From CAVVJA01 sp963809815 (lineage in GTDB: Bacteria > Actinomycetota > Actinomycetes > Mycobacteriales > Jatrophihabitantaceae): a stretch of 64,000 nucleotides of DNA. The stretch spans positions 1 to 64,000 of the forward strand of contig CAWELM010000002.1 of NCBI GenBank assembly GCA_963809815.1, read 5' to 3'. A model generated the notes under the pieces. It saw nothing but the letters and a program-made list of their open reading frames with translations, ran no database searches and was not told the DNA's origin. Made by a program: the position numbers and the translations under genes. This document shows, in pieces, positions 25,628-36,379 of the stretch. Position 1 is the first letter of the stretch. Every line of letters starts with the position of its first letter.

Positions 25628-26883
25628 CCGAAGACCTCGAACAGCAGGTCCGTGCCGCCGCCGCCCGGGCCAGGGTCGCCGCAGCCGACCTCGCACCGCT
25701 GTCGCGAGCCCGCAAGGACGCCGCGCTCCTCGCGATGGCCGACGCCCTGGCCGGCGCGACCGATGACGTGCTTCTGGCCAACTCGGTCGATGTGGCCGCC
25801 GCCCGAGCGGCGGGCACACCGTCGGCCATGATCGATCGCCTGACACTGTCCGCGGAACGCATTGACGGGATGGCTGGGGGCCTTCGAGAGGTTGCGGCAT
25901 TGGCCGACCCCGTAGGCGAGGTCGTGCGCGGTTACACGCGGCCAAATGGCCTTGAGGTTCGCCAGATCCGCGTGCCGTTCGGCGTCGTCGCGATGGTTTA
26001 CGAGGCCCGACCCAACGTGACCGTCGACGCGGCTGGGCTCGCGCTCAAGTCCGGCAATGCCGCGCTACTTCGCGGATCGGGTACGGCCCGCCGCTCGAAC
26101 GAGGTCCTGGTCGACGTCCTCGCTCTCGCTGCGGAGAAAGCCGGCCTGCCGGCCGACTCGATTCAGCTCGTCCCCGGGACGGATCGGGCGAGCGTCGGCT
26201 ACTTGCTCCGAGCCCGCGGCCTGGTCGACTTGATCATCCCTAGGGGCGGCGCCGGCTTGATCGACTATGTGGTACAGAACTCGACGGTGCCGGTTATCGA
26301 GACCGGCGTCGGCAACGTGCATGTCTACGTGGACGCCGACGCTGATCTGGATATGGCCGAGCGACTCGTCGTCAACGCGAAGGTCTCGCGTCCGAGCGTG
26401 TGCAACGCCGCTGAGACGCTCCTCGTACATCGTGCGGTTGCGGAGGAGTTCGTCCCGCGCGTGGTCCGGGCGCTGCAAGCCGACGGCGTTGTCCTGCACG
26501 GTGACGACGCCTTTGCCGCCGCGAGCGCCGACGTGATTCAAGCCACCGACGAGGACTGGGGTCGGGAGTACCTCTCGCTCGACCTGGCCGCGCGCGTCGT
26601 CGACGACGTTGACGGGGCGATCGCCCATATCCGCACCTGGTCGACGGGTCACACCGAAGCGATCGTTACCCGGAATCTGGACACGGCGCGCAGGTTCGTT
26701 GCGCGTGTCGACAGCGCCGTCGTGATGGTGAATGCATCTACCCGGTTCACCGATGGCGGCGAGTTCGGATTCGGCGCTGAGATCGGCATCTCCACTCAGA
26801 AGATGCACGCTCGGGGGCCGATGGGCTTGGCCGAGCTGACGTCAACCAAGTGGGTCGTAACCGGCGACGGCCACACCCGCTGA
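25624..26883 (+). CDS. proA: Glutamate-5-semialdehyde dehydrogenase (gamma-glutamyl phosphate reductase)
   Basis: Second step of proline synthesis: NADPH-dependent reduction of gamma-glutamyl phosphate. 419 residues, aldehyde-dehydrogenase fold. The catalytic Cys is in VSRPSVCNAAET; NAD(P)-binding and family blocks are VPFGVVAMVYEARPNVT, SGNAALLRG, IIPRGGAGLI and the C-terminal STQKMHARGPMGL. The ATG overlaps the stop of a short upstream ORF. Confidence 0.96.
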   Translation: MTEDLEQQVRAAAARARVAAADLAPLSRARKDAALLAMADALAGATDDVLLANSVDVAAARAAGTPSAMIDRLTLSAERIDGMAGGLREVAALADPVGEVVRGYTRPNGLEVRQIRVPFGVVAMVYEARPNVTVDAAGLALKSGNAALLRGSGTARRSNEVLVDVLALAAEKAGLPADSIQLVPGTDRASVGYLLRARGLVDLIIPRGGAGLIDYVVQNSTVPVIETGVGNVHVYVDADADLDMAERLVVNAKVSRPSVCNAAETLLVHRAVAEEFVPRVVRALQADGVVLHGDDAFAAASADVIQATDEDWGREYLSLDLAARVVDDVDGAIAHIRTWSTGHTEAIVTRNLDTARRFVARVDSAVVMVNASTRFTDGGEFGFGAEIGISTQKMHARGPMGLAELTSTKWVVTGDGHTR

Positions 26884-26894
26884 CCGCCGGGCGC

Positions 26895-27287
26895 CTACCA
26901 GCGTCGATGCGGCCCGCGCGACATGCCGCGACCGGCAAACATGATCCAGACGAGCGGGAAGATGAAGAACGGTGGCACCTGGATGAACGCCGCCCACGCC
27001 ACACAAGCCAGGATCAACGCCACGATGAGCACCATGCGAACCGGGAACGCCGATGGCTGGCGGGTCGGACGGGGAGGTGGCGGCTGGTGCAACGGCGGGA
27101 GGTCCGCGAACAAGGGGGCCAGGTCGCCCGCGGTACGCGCCGCGTAGACCTTGCCGACTCGATCCGTGTACTCGTCGGCGTCCAGACGCCCGGCGGCCAG
27201 GTGCTCACCCAGGTCGGTAGCGGCTTTCTCTCGCTCCGCGTTTCCGATCCGTAGCTGCCCCGAGCCGGACCACTCGATCTCACCCAT
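26895..27287 (-). CDS. DUF1707 domain membrane protein
   Basis: 130 residues. The N-terminal DUF1707 module (about 10-62: LRIGNAEREKA..LGEHLAAGRLDADEYTDRVG..LFADLP) is an actinobacterial winged-helix-like or SHOCT-like fold. It is followed by a Pro-rich linker and two TM segments (MVLIVALILACVAWAAFI and FFIFPLVWIMFAG), ending in a His/Arg-rich tail. The role is unknown; such proteins are often proposed as membrane-linked regulators. ATG 27287 has AGGACGG upstream. Divergent from nadD. Confidence 0.82.
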   Translation of the reverse strand: MGEIEWSGSGQLRIGNAEREKAATDLGEHLAAGRLDADEYTDRVGKVYAARTAGDLAPLFADLPPLHQPPPPRPTRQPSAFPVRMVLIVALILACVAWAAFIQVPPFFIFPLVWIMFAGRGMSRGPHRRW

Positions 27288-27386
27288 CGCACACCGTCCT
27301 GCACATCCCCTGTGCTGCAAAACTGTAATCACGCTTGTGGACCGGCGCCACGTTTTCTCAGCACAGACTTCGTTCGGGGCCGACCG

Positions 27387-27392
27387 TAAGAT
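27387..27392 (+). promoter_or_regulatory. Leaderless-type -10 box (TAAGAT) of nadD
   Basis: TAAGAT followed by 8 nt and GTG 27401. Confidence 0.6.
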
Positions 27393-27400
27393 CGCCAGAC

Positions 27401-28027
27401 GTGACGGCATCCGCGCATCCGCGCCGGCTCGGGATCATGGGGGGAACGTTCGATCCGATTCACCACGGCCACCTCGTGGCAGCGAGTGAGGTCGCCGCGC
27501 GATTCGGGCTGGCCGAGGTCATTTTTGTGCCGACCGGACAGCCGTGGCAGAAATCCGATCGTCAGGTGAGTCCCGCCGAGCACCGCTACCTCATGACCGT
27601 CATCGCGACGGCGTCGAATCCCCGCTTCTGGGTGAGCCGAGTCGACATCGACCGCCCAGGCCCGACGTTCACCATCGACACAATTAGGGACATCCACGCG
27701 CTACGCCCCGACGCCGAGCTGTACTTCATCACTGGCGCTGACGCGCTGGGGCAGATCCTGTCGTGGCGGGACCACCATGAGATGGCTCACCTGGCCCGCT
27801 TGGTGGGGGTCACGCGCCCTGGGTACGAGCTATCCGACGCGCACCTGCCCAACGACACGGTGACCCTCGTGGACGTGCCGGCCATGGCCATCTCCTCGAG
27901 CGCGTGCCGACAACGGGTACGCGACGAATTGCCCGTCTGGTATCTCGTGCCGGATGGCGTCGTTCAATACATCGGCAAGCATCGCCTTTACCGCGCTGAC
28001 ATGGGCGCGCCGGTGTTGGGCTCGTAA
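27401..28027 (+). CDS. nadD: Nicotinate-nucleotide adenylyltransferase
   Basis: Adenylates nicotinate mononucleotide to deamido-NAD. 208 residues. The nucleotidyltransferase motif GGTFDPIHHGHL lies near the N-terminus; FVPTGQPWQK, FITGADALGQI and the C-terminal ISSSACRQRV motif are all present. The GTG start is set by the -10 box; the frame extends further upstream. It is followed by rsfS, a pairing seen widely. Confidence 0.95.
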   Translation: MTASAHPRRLGIMGGTFDPIHHGHLVAASEVAARFGLAEVIFVPTGQPWQKSDRQVSPAEHRYLMTVIATASNPRFWVSRVDIDRPGPTFTIDTIRDIHALRPDAELYFITGADALGQILSWRDHHEMAHLARLVGVTRPGYELSDAHLPNDTVTLVDVPAMAISSSACRQRVRDELPVWYLVPDGVVQYIGKHRLYRADMGAPVLGS

Positions 28028-28030
28028 GCT
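28025..28030 (+). promoter_or_regulatory. Leaderless-type -10 box (TAAGCT) of rsfS, overlapping the nadD stop
   Basis: TAAGCT begins with the nadD stop codon TAA and ends 6 nt before GTG 28037, giving rsfS its own promoter inside an apparent operon. Confidence 0.5.
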
Positions 28031-28036
28031 TCCGCC

Positions 28037-28423
28037 GTGGCCGCTACCCAACACGCGATCGATCTTGCTTTGATCGCCGCTGACGCGGCTGCCGAAAAGC
28101 TGGGCTCGGACATCGTGCTCATCGACGTGAGCGATCGGCTGGCCCTGACCGATGTGTTCGTCATCGTCACCGGTTCCAACGAGCGGCAGGTCGAGGCGAT
28201 CGTCGATTCGGTGGAGGAGAAGCTACGCGCGGTCGGAGTCAAGCCGCTACGGCGCGAGGGACGTCGGGAAGGGAGGTGGGTCCTGCTCGACTACTCCGAG
28301 ATCGTCGTGCACATCCAGCACGCCGAAGAACGGATCTTCTATGACCTGGAGCGGCTGTGGCGGGACTGTCCGACGATCCCGTTCGACCGACCCGGCGCAC
28401 CTGCCGCCGAGCGCGGTAGATGA
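28037..28423 (+). CDS. rsfS: Ribosomal silencing factor RsfS
   Basis: Binds L14 and blocks 30S-50S joining when nutrients are short. 128 residues of the Iojap/RsfS family: LTDVFVIVTGSNERQVEAIVD, EGRREGRWVLLDYSEIVVHI and HAEERIFYDLERLW are the family blocks. GTG start. The stop overlaps the next ATG (ATGA). Confidence 0.95.
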   Translation: MAATQHAIDLALIAADAAAEKLGSDIVLIDVSDRLALTDVFVIVTGSNERQVEAIVDSVEEKLRAVGVKPLRREGRREGRWVLLDYSEIVVHIQHAEERIFYDLERLWRDCPTIPFDRPGAPAAERGR

Positions 28424-29067
28424 CGACACCGCGGCGGGTGCTGCTGCTTCGGCACGGCCGAACGAGGTGGAATGCCGAGCACCGTTTCCAGGGGCAGGCC
28501 GACCCTCCGCTGGACGATATGGGTCGGGCACAGGCCTACGAGGTGGCCGGCCTGGTCGCCGCACTTCGTCCTGGAGTACTCGTGTCCTCCGACGCAACTC
28601 GGGCCTTGCAGACTGCGGCGCCGATCGGCGAAATCACCGGTCTACAGATAAAAACCGACCCTCGCTTTCGCGAGAGGTCCCTTGGTCACTGGGAGGGCTT
28701 GACCCGGGACGAGGTCGCCGGACGTTTTCCGGACGAGTACGCCGATTGGGTGGCCGGCCGTGACGTGAGCCGTCGGGGCGGGGAAACCCGCGCGGAAGTC
28801 GCAGAGCGGGCGTGTGCCGCGCTGGACGATCTCCCGCTGGCCGACATGACTGTGATCGTCACGCACAGTGCGACGGCGATGGCCTTGTCCGCGGCGTTGC
28901 TCGGCTTGCCACAGGATCCGCATGTGCTCGGTCCGCTCGCCAACTGTCATTGGACGGAGTTGCGTAGCGATACCCGCTGGCAGTTGCGCGCCCATAACGC
29001 CGGACCCCCAGGCCCGGTTATCCCACGGCTGGCGCCGGATGAGGACGTTCCGGACGCTGAGGCATGA
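28420..29067 (+). CDS. Histidine phosphatase (phosphoglycerate mutase-like) family protein
   Basis: 215 residues. The RHG motif LLRHGRTRWN carries the phospho-acceptor His; the second catalytic His is in VTHSATAMAL, and the acid/base Glu region is FRERSLGHWEG. In other actinobacteria a gene at this position, after rsfS, encodes a broad-specificity phosphatase rather than glycolytic mutase, and the lack of the mutase-specific insert supports that. ATGA overlap with rsfS. Confidence 0.85.
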   Translation: MTTPRRVLLLRHGRTRWNAEHRFQGQADPPLDDMGRAQAYEVAGLVAALRPGVLVSSDATRALQTAAPIGEITGLQIKTDPRFRERSLGHWEGLTRDEVAGRFPDEYADWVAGRDVSRRGGETRAEVAERACAALDDLPLADMTVIVTHSATAMALSAALLGLPQDPHVLGPLANCHWTELRSDTRWQLRAHNAGPPGPVIPRLAPDEDVPDAEA

Positions 29068-29114
29068 TCAGGGGCGAGCTTCGCACCCAGCCATTTACGG
29101 GAGTGGTGCCCGGG

Positions 29115-29120
29115 TAGCAT
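29115..29120 (+). promoter_or_regulatory. -10 box (TAGCAT) of the leuS leader transcript
   Basis: TAGCAT followed by 6 nt and GTG 29127, the start of the leader peptide; a TTTACG at 29094-29099 could be a weak -35. Confidence 0.6.
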
Positions 29121-29126
29121 GGGTGT

Positions 29127-29165
29127 GTGAGCCGAGCATCCTTGCTCCTTCTCGGGCCGCGCTGA
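29127..29165 (+). CDS. leuS leader peptide with four consecutive Leu codons
   Basis: A 12-codon ORF, GTG to TGA, reading (f)M-S-R-A-S-L-L-L-L-G-P-R. The four leucines use TTG-CTC-CTT-CTC (29142-29153). It begins at the predicted transcription start (leaderless) and its last codons and stop lie inside the first hairpin of the leader (29157-29188), so ribosome position can control folding. This matches amino-acid attenuation as known for leu and trp leaders; assignment to leuS control follows from position. Confidence 0.75.
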   Translation: MSRASLLLLGPR

Positions 29166-29188
29166 CCGTCAGAACACGGACAGCGCGG
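29157..29188 (+). promoter_or_regulatory. leuS leader: leader-stop hairpin competing with an antiterminator
   Basis: CCGCGCTG (29157-29164) pairs with CAGCGCGG (29181-29188), and CCGT/ACGG extend it around a small loop. If ribosomes stall on the Leu codons the 5' arm is covered; then CGCG-GCAG (29184-29191) can pair with CTGC-GA-CGCG (29195-29204), which takes up the 5' arm of the terminator. The two folds are mutually exclusive by sequence. Confidence 0.6.
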
Positions 29189-29190
29189 CA

Positions 29191-29219
29191 GCCTCTGCGA
29201 CGCGATCGCAGAGGCTTTT
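29191..29219 (+). terminator. Intrinsic terminator in the leuS leader
   Basis: Perfect 10-bp stem GCCTCTGCGA (29191-29200) / TCGCAGAGGC (29206-29215) with loop CGCGA, followed by TTTT. It lies 35 bp before the leuS ATG, between promoter and gene, so it acts as an attenuator rather than an operon end. Confidence 0.85.
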
Positions 29220-29253
29220 CTGTGCCAGTGAGCGAGCAATAAGGAGTATCTGC

Positions 29254-32133
<2,880 letters not shown>

Positions 32134-32219
32134 CGCGACGATCCGCGCGTCTCCTGGTACTCGCTTTCCTGGGGCGTCGGGTTCGTTCGCTTCCCTGACG
32201 CGTCGCGGACGTGATCACA

Positions 32220-32281
32220 AGGGCGTGTCCCGCGATCCCAGGCTCTGCTGCGCGACAAGCAGGGATCGCGGAGCACGCCCT
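32220..32281. repeat. MITE-like palindromic element, copy 1
   Basis: 62 bp with near-perfect 20-bp arms: AGGGCGTG-TC-CCGCGATCCC (32220-32239) against GGGATCGCGG-AG-CACGCCCT (32262-32281); CTGCT/AGCAG lies within the loop. The right arm and most of the left arm match copy 2 at 47989-48081. Its last T is the first base of the degV -10 box. Possibly a non-autonomous derivative of an insertion sequence; no transposase is present. Confidence 0.75.
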
Positions 32282-32286
32282 AGTGT
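32281..32286 (+). promoter_or_regulatory. Leaderless-type -10 box (TAGTGT) of degV, starting at the repeat's end
   Basis: TAGTGT begins on the final T of the palindromic element and ends 6 nt before ATG 32293. Confidence 0.55.
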
Positions 32287-32292
32287 GGCCGC

Positions 32293-33138
32293 ATGTCGCC
32301 GGTCGCCATCGTTACTGATTCCACGGCCTACCTGCCCCCGGGCGTCGCCGAGGAATTCGGGGTCCGAGTTGTGCCACTCGGAGTGACAATCGGCGCTCGG
32401 ATGGGCACGGATGGCGTTGATGTCACGCCTGGCGAGGTCGCCGCCGCCCTGCAGAACAAGGAGATCGTCCGCACATCCCGTCCCTCGCCGGCCGAGTTCG
32501 CCAAGGCCTATCAGGCCGTGTTGGCTTCCGAGGCCGACAGTGTGGTGTCCGTGCATCTGTCGGCTGCGCTCTCCGGGACATGGGAGTCGGCGGTGCTGGC
32601 CGCGCAAGATTTCGGCTATGGCGTCGTTCGAGTTGTCGACTCGCGCTCAACTGCGATGGCGTTAGGATTCGCGGTGCTCGCGGCCGCCGATGCTGCCCGA
32701 TCGGGCGGTTCGCCGGCCGATGTGCAAGATGCCGCCGTCTCTACGGTCGATGCCACGCGAACGTACTTCTATGTCGACACGCTCGAGTACCTGCGTCGCG
32801 GTGGGCGCGTTGGTGCGGCCTCCGCCCTACTCGCGACGTCGTTGTCGGTGAAGCCATTACTGCACATTCTCGATGGCCGGATCGTCCCGTTGGAAAAGGT
32901 TCGGACCTCGGCCAAGGCGATTGCGCGGTTGGTTGAGCTGACCGTCGAGTCAGCCGGGAACCGGTCCGTAGACGTTGCCGTACATCATCTGGCTGCGCCC
33001 GATCGAGCGCAGATGCTGGCCGACCGACTCCGCATCGGCATCCCGCGTCTCGGTGAGCTTCACATGTCAGAACTCGGCGCAGTCGTCGGCGCTCATTTAG
33101 GTCCCGGCGTGCTCGGCACGGTCGTGGTGCGGCGCTGA
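32293..33138 (+). CDS. DegV family fatty-acid-binding protein
   Basis: 281 residues. DegV/FakB proteins bind a fatty acid for phosphorylation by FakA or related kinases. The opening VAIVTDSTAYLPPG and the ligand-contact blocks TSRPSPAEF, VSVHLSAALSGTWESA and VVDSRSTAMALGF are typical; LEYLRRGGRVG marks the second domain. No DAK-domain kinase gene lies nearby. ATG start directly behind the repeat-borne -10 box. The 3' end overlaps the convergent mannosyltransferase gene by about 40 bp. Confidence 0.9.
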   Translation: MSPVAIVTDSTAYLPPGVAEEFGVRVVPLGVTIGARMGTDGVDVTPGEVAAALQNKEIVRTSRPSPAEFAKAYQAVLASEADSVVSVHLSAALSGTWESAVLAAQDFGYGVVRVVDSRSTAMALGFAVLAAADAARSGGSPADVQDAAVSTVDATRTYFYVDTLEYLRRGGRVGAASALLATSLSVKPLLHILDGRIVPLEKVRTSAKAIARLVELTVESAGNRSVDVAVHHLAAPDRAQMLADRLRIGIPRLGELHMSELGAVVGAHLGPGVLGTVVVRR

Positions 33139-34596
33139 CGCCGGTGCGGCCTTCGGCCGGGCCCACAGGGCCAGCCAGCACGCGACGGCGGAGCCCGCGA
33201 TGATGTTGATAACGGAGGGGTCCATCTGAAGGCCTTCCCCGTTGGGGCGGATCATGATGACACTGCTCACGATCGTGGTCATGAGCACGATCCATACCCA
33301 GCGGCGGGTCACGACGAGGCCGGCGAGGACGAGTGCCCAGCAGTAATACCAAGGCTGCACGGCGGGAACGAGCGACGCAGCGGCACCCAATCCGATGACC
33401 AGGCACGTCAATGGGGCACGACGAAGCGCCACGAACCACAACCCCGCGAGCACGACCCCGGTGAGTGCACTTCCGAGTGATCTGATGAACTGCATACCTG
33501 CGTCGAGATCTGTTGCCCCGGTCACGTGTCCCGTCGCCAGCTTGAGCAGAATTGCGATCGCGGTCGGTACCGAAAGCCAATTCACCACAGAGATGTCCGA
33601 GCTGATCTCGTGCAGCCAGGCCCAGCCGAGGCCGCTGCCGACGCTCACGATCGTCATGGTCGCAAGGCCGACGGCTCCGGCAACGGCGGAGCTCGACACG
33701 ATCGTCCGAACCGGCGGGAATCCGCGCCGATGTGGCTGCCGTACATGCAGCCAAATGGGCACAGCGAAGGCAAGACCAGCAACAGCCGGGGTCTTCACTA
33801 CTGACGCGGCACCGAGAATGGCCGAGCCCACCGCGAGTGCCGTCCAGCTGCCTTGGCATACGACCGCAAGTCCGGCGACCAGAAGACCGGCCATGAGCAG
33901 GTCGTTGTGCCCGCCTCCGACCCCCAAGACCAGCGTGAGCGGACTGGCGACGCCCAGCCACAAGGCCAACTCGGTCCGCCCACCCATTCGCCGGGCGATG
34001 GGCGGCAGCGTCCAAGCGGCCAGGAGGACGCCGACCAAGGCGGGTAACCGCAGGAGAAGAACCGCCACGGTCGGGTGATGTCCGCTGACGCCGACGATCG
34101 CATGAGCGATCTGCATCCACAGCGGACCGTAGGGCGCAGGGCTGAAGACCCAGCGCGGACTCATCTCGTTGGTAAATATGCCAGGCGCACTGAACGGGCC
34201 GAAGCGATACGGATTGACGCCCAGCACCATCATGTTGCCCTGCGCCGCATAAGCCCACAGGTCGCGGCTGGCGATAGGAGCTGCTACGAGCAATGGTGCG
34301 CTAACGCTCAGTACATAGCGGAGCAGCTCGCGAGGTCGAAGGGGTCGCCCGTGCACAAGCAGCCAGCGGCCGATGGCGAGCCACGTCACTACCACGATCG
34401 CGAGCCCGATGTAATAGCACACGCGCGGCACCGCGCCGCCCAGCGGAAAGATGCCGATCACGGCCGGGGGGTCGAGCTCGAACGTCGATGGACGCGCTGC
34501 TACCCACCACGAGCTCAACGCAATGATCACGGAGCCGAAGGCGCCCGCGGCACAGATGAGCGAGACTTCTTGACGAAGATCCGAGCGTCTTAGCAA
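33097..34596 (-). CDS. MptA/MptB-like alpha-1,6-mannopyranosyltransferase (GT-C)
   Basis: Polytopic membrane enzyme, 499 residues, resembling polyprenol-phosphomannose-dependent alpha-1,6-mannosyltransferases that build the lipomannan backbone in mycobacteria and corynebacteria. Family blocks: SAPLLVAAPIASRDLWAYAA with the catalytic-type Asp, GVNPYRFGPF, and SPAPYGPLWMQIA. About 12 hydrophobic helices. The frame starts at TTG 34596, overlapping the upstream gene's stop; a later start is possible. It is second in a two-gene reverse-strand unit. Confidence 0.75.
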   Translation of the reverse strand: MLRRSDLRQEVSLICAAGAFGSVIIALSSWWVAARPSTFELDPPAVIGIFPLGGAVPRVCYYIGLAIVVVTWLAIGRWLLVHGRPLRPRELLRYVLSVSAPLLVAAPIASRDLWAYAAQGNMMVLGVNPYRFGPFSAPGIFTNEMSPRWVFSPAPYGPLWMQIAHAIVGVSGHHPTVAVLLLRLPALVGVLLAAWTLPPIARRMGGRTELALWLGVASPLTLVLGVGGGHNDLLMAGLLVAGLAVVCQGSWTALAVGSAILGAASVVKTPAVAGLAFAVPIWLHVRQPHRRGFPPVRTIVSSSAVAGAVGLATMTIVSVGSGLGWAWLHEISSDISVVNWLSVPTAIAILLKLATGHVTGATDLDAGMQFIRSLGSALTGVVLAGLWFVALRRAPLTCLVIGLGAAASLVPAVQPWYYCWALVLAGLVVTRRWVWIVLMTTIVSSVIMIRPNGEGLQMDPSVINIIAGSAVACWLALWARPKAAPASAPHHDRAEHAGT

Positions 34597-36305
34597 TGAC
34601 CTCGCCCTGACCCGCTTGTCAAGCTAGACGAAATCACGTAGCGAGACGTCGAACTGCCTAGATTTCCGACGCGCAACGCGACTCCCAGATCCGACTGCCC
34701 GATACACGCGCCTGGTTCGCCGTCGAGCGTCAACCACCGCCACCACCGTAGCCTGAGTTCCACCACCGATCCCGGCGGAGCCGCGAGAGTGATATGCGCC
34801 GCATCCTCGGCAACGAGAACGCCCGGTGACAAGACGATCGAGGTCGCGCCGTCGACGGCATACAACCGCCAATGTGCGGAACGCCACACTTCGCGCAGGT
34901 AGGGGAGTCCGGCGTCGATCAGCCGGATCTCCCGGCGCGCATAGTAGGTGGCTGGCGCATCTGCGATGGCGACGTACTGTGTCGCCGTCCGCTGCAGGAA
35001 GGCCCGGTAGGACTGCGCATTGGGTCGTTGGTCGTAGAAGGCGTCGTGATTGCGCCCGGTGTCGGTCTGCCGCAGCCACCCGCGTGCGATCGGAATCCGG
35101 CGGGCTACGTAGTAAGCCTCCCAGTGCCCGATGAGCTCAGGCACCTCCACGCGTCCAGTAAGCGGACCCGCTGCGGCGATCTGGTCAAGCAGTGGCTGGT
35201 AGTAGCTGGCCTGCGTCGCGTCAGATCCGGCGTTTCGCAGCGTGCCCAACGTGACTGGTGGTTGTGCCAGCACGGCAATCGCTACGACCAGGGCGACCCA
35301 TCGTCCCTTGACAGCGCCGTACGCAGTGATGACTGGTATGGCGAACAGCAGCGTCAGCCGGGCCGAGCTGACACCGATTGGTGTCGAAACCAGGAACAGA
35401 ACGAGGACTAACGCAGCGCCGACGGTCGCACCGATCCGGATCTCGGCAATGGGGACGACCGCCACAACGACAACGCTGACAGCGATCGCACGCAGAGCGT
35501 CATTCGTCGAGAAGAGCGCGTGTCCCGGATCCGCGAACACCAACGACAAAATCGCAGCCGGAACTACGGACACCAAGAGAACTATTGCGTCGACGAATCG
35601 GCGCCGCACGAGGAGCGGCGTAGCGCAGACGGCAAGCAGCAGCGCGGCGACCGGACTGGCCGCGCCGGCCAGGAACGAGAGGAGACCAGCCCAGGTCCGG
35701 CGCGGCACGCCTCGACGAGTGATCGCTAGGAGTGCCGCCAATCCGCAAGCGATTCCGCAGGCGAACGTCACCCGCCCCTCGATGAGGTTGCTGCCGAGCG
35801 TGATAGCCGCCGCCGCCGCTCCCCAGGTTGCGCGCCGGGCGCCCGTGCGCACGAACAGTCTGGCCGTGAGCCACGTTGCGACAACCGTGGCGAGCACGCC
35901 GGTCAACCGAACGCCCATGATGCCCATGACCCAAGGCACCCAGGTGGAGTATCCGAACGGCAGGAACCCGCCGAACCATTGCAGATCGACCGGAGTCAGG
36001 GGGAACGCCGTCGCGAAGTCAGCCCGGGCGAGTTGGGCTGATAGATCGCCACCCATCAGCGGTGCAAGGAGATAGCCGATCCCGATCGTTGCCGATGTGA
36101 GCAATCCGACCAGCTCGGCCGCAGAAAGATGGGGCCGGGGCCAGTGGTGGGCGGACGATTCAGTCGGATCCAGGGCGGCGGGCTGGCCGGGGGCTTCGCT
36201 TATGCCGGTATCGGAGGGCGAGGTCGTGTCCTCCGTTCCGCGCGGAGCGCGTGGCTCCCCCGCAGGGAACCTAGCTGGCTCGCTCACGTTTTCCGAGTCT
36301 GTCAT
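34590..36305 (-). CDS. GT-C-like polytopic membrane protein with extracytoplasmic C-terminus
   Basis: 571 residues from ATG 36305 (frame open to 36350). A Pro/Ser/Glu-rich N-terminus of about 60 residues precedes about 12 TM helices up to residue 350. The first loop has GGDLSAQLARADFATAFPL and then WFGGFLPFGYSTW, reminiscent of the DLxAQxxRA/WYGGHxxPGYS motifs in actinobacterial GT-C type proteins of unknown function. A soluble C-terminal domain of about 200 residues follows (VPELIGHWEAYYVARR). It overlaps the MptB-like gene by 7 bp, implying joint expression and a role in envelope glycan assembly; substrate unknown. Confidence 0.6.
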   Translation of the reverse strand: MTDSENVSEPARFPAGEPRAPRGTEDTTSPSDTGISEAPGQPAALDPTESSAHHWPRPHLSAAELVGLLTSATIGIGYLLAPLMGGDLSAQLARADFATAFPLTPVDLQWFGGFLPFGYSTWVPWVMGIMGVRLTGVLATVVATWLTARLFVRTGARRATWGAAAAAITLGSNLIEGRVTFACGIACGLAALLAITRRGVPRRTWAGLLSFLAGAASPVAALLLAVCATPLLVRRRFVDAIVLLVSVVPAAILSLVFADPGHALFSTNDALRAIAVSVVVVAVVPIAEIRIGATVGAALVLVLFLVSTPIGVSSARLTLLFAIPVITAYGAVKGRWVALVVAIAVLAQPPVTLGTLRNAGSDATQASYYQPLLDQIAAAGPLTGRVEVPELIGHWEAYYVARRIPIARGWLRQTDTGRNHDAFYDQRPNAQSYRAFLQRTATQYVAIADAPATYYARREIRLIDAGLPYLREVWRSAHWRLYAVDGATSIVLSPGVLVAEDAAHITLAAPPGSVVELRLRWWRWLTLDGEPGACIGQSDLGVALRVGNLGSSTSRYVISSSLTSGSGRGHC

Positions 36306-36366
36306 CCACAGCCGTTCCGTTGTCCACAGCCGAGGGCGCGCGAGCCGCAAGGAGACCGACCGGACC

Positions 36367-36372
36367 TAGCGT
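36367..36372 (+). promoter_or_regulatory. Leaderless-type -10 box (TAGCGT) of comEA
   Basis: TAGCGT followed by 7 nt and GTG 36380. Confidence 0.5.
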
Positions 36373-36379
36373 CACGCCC

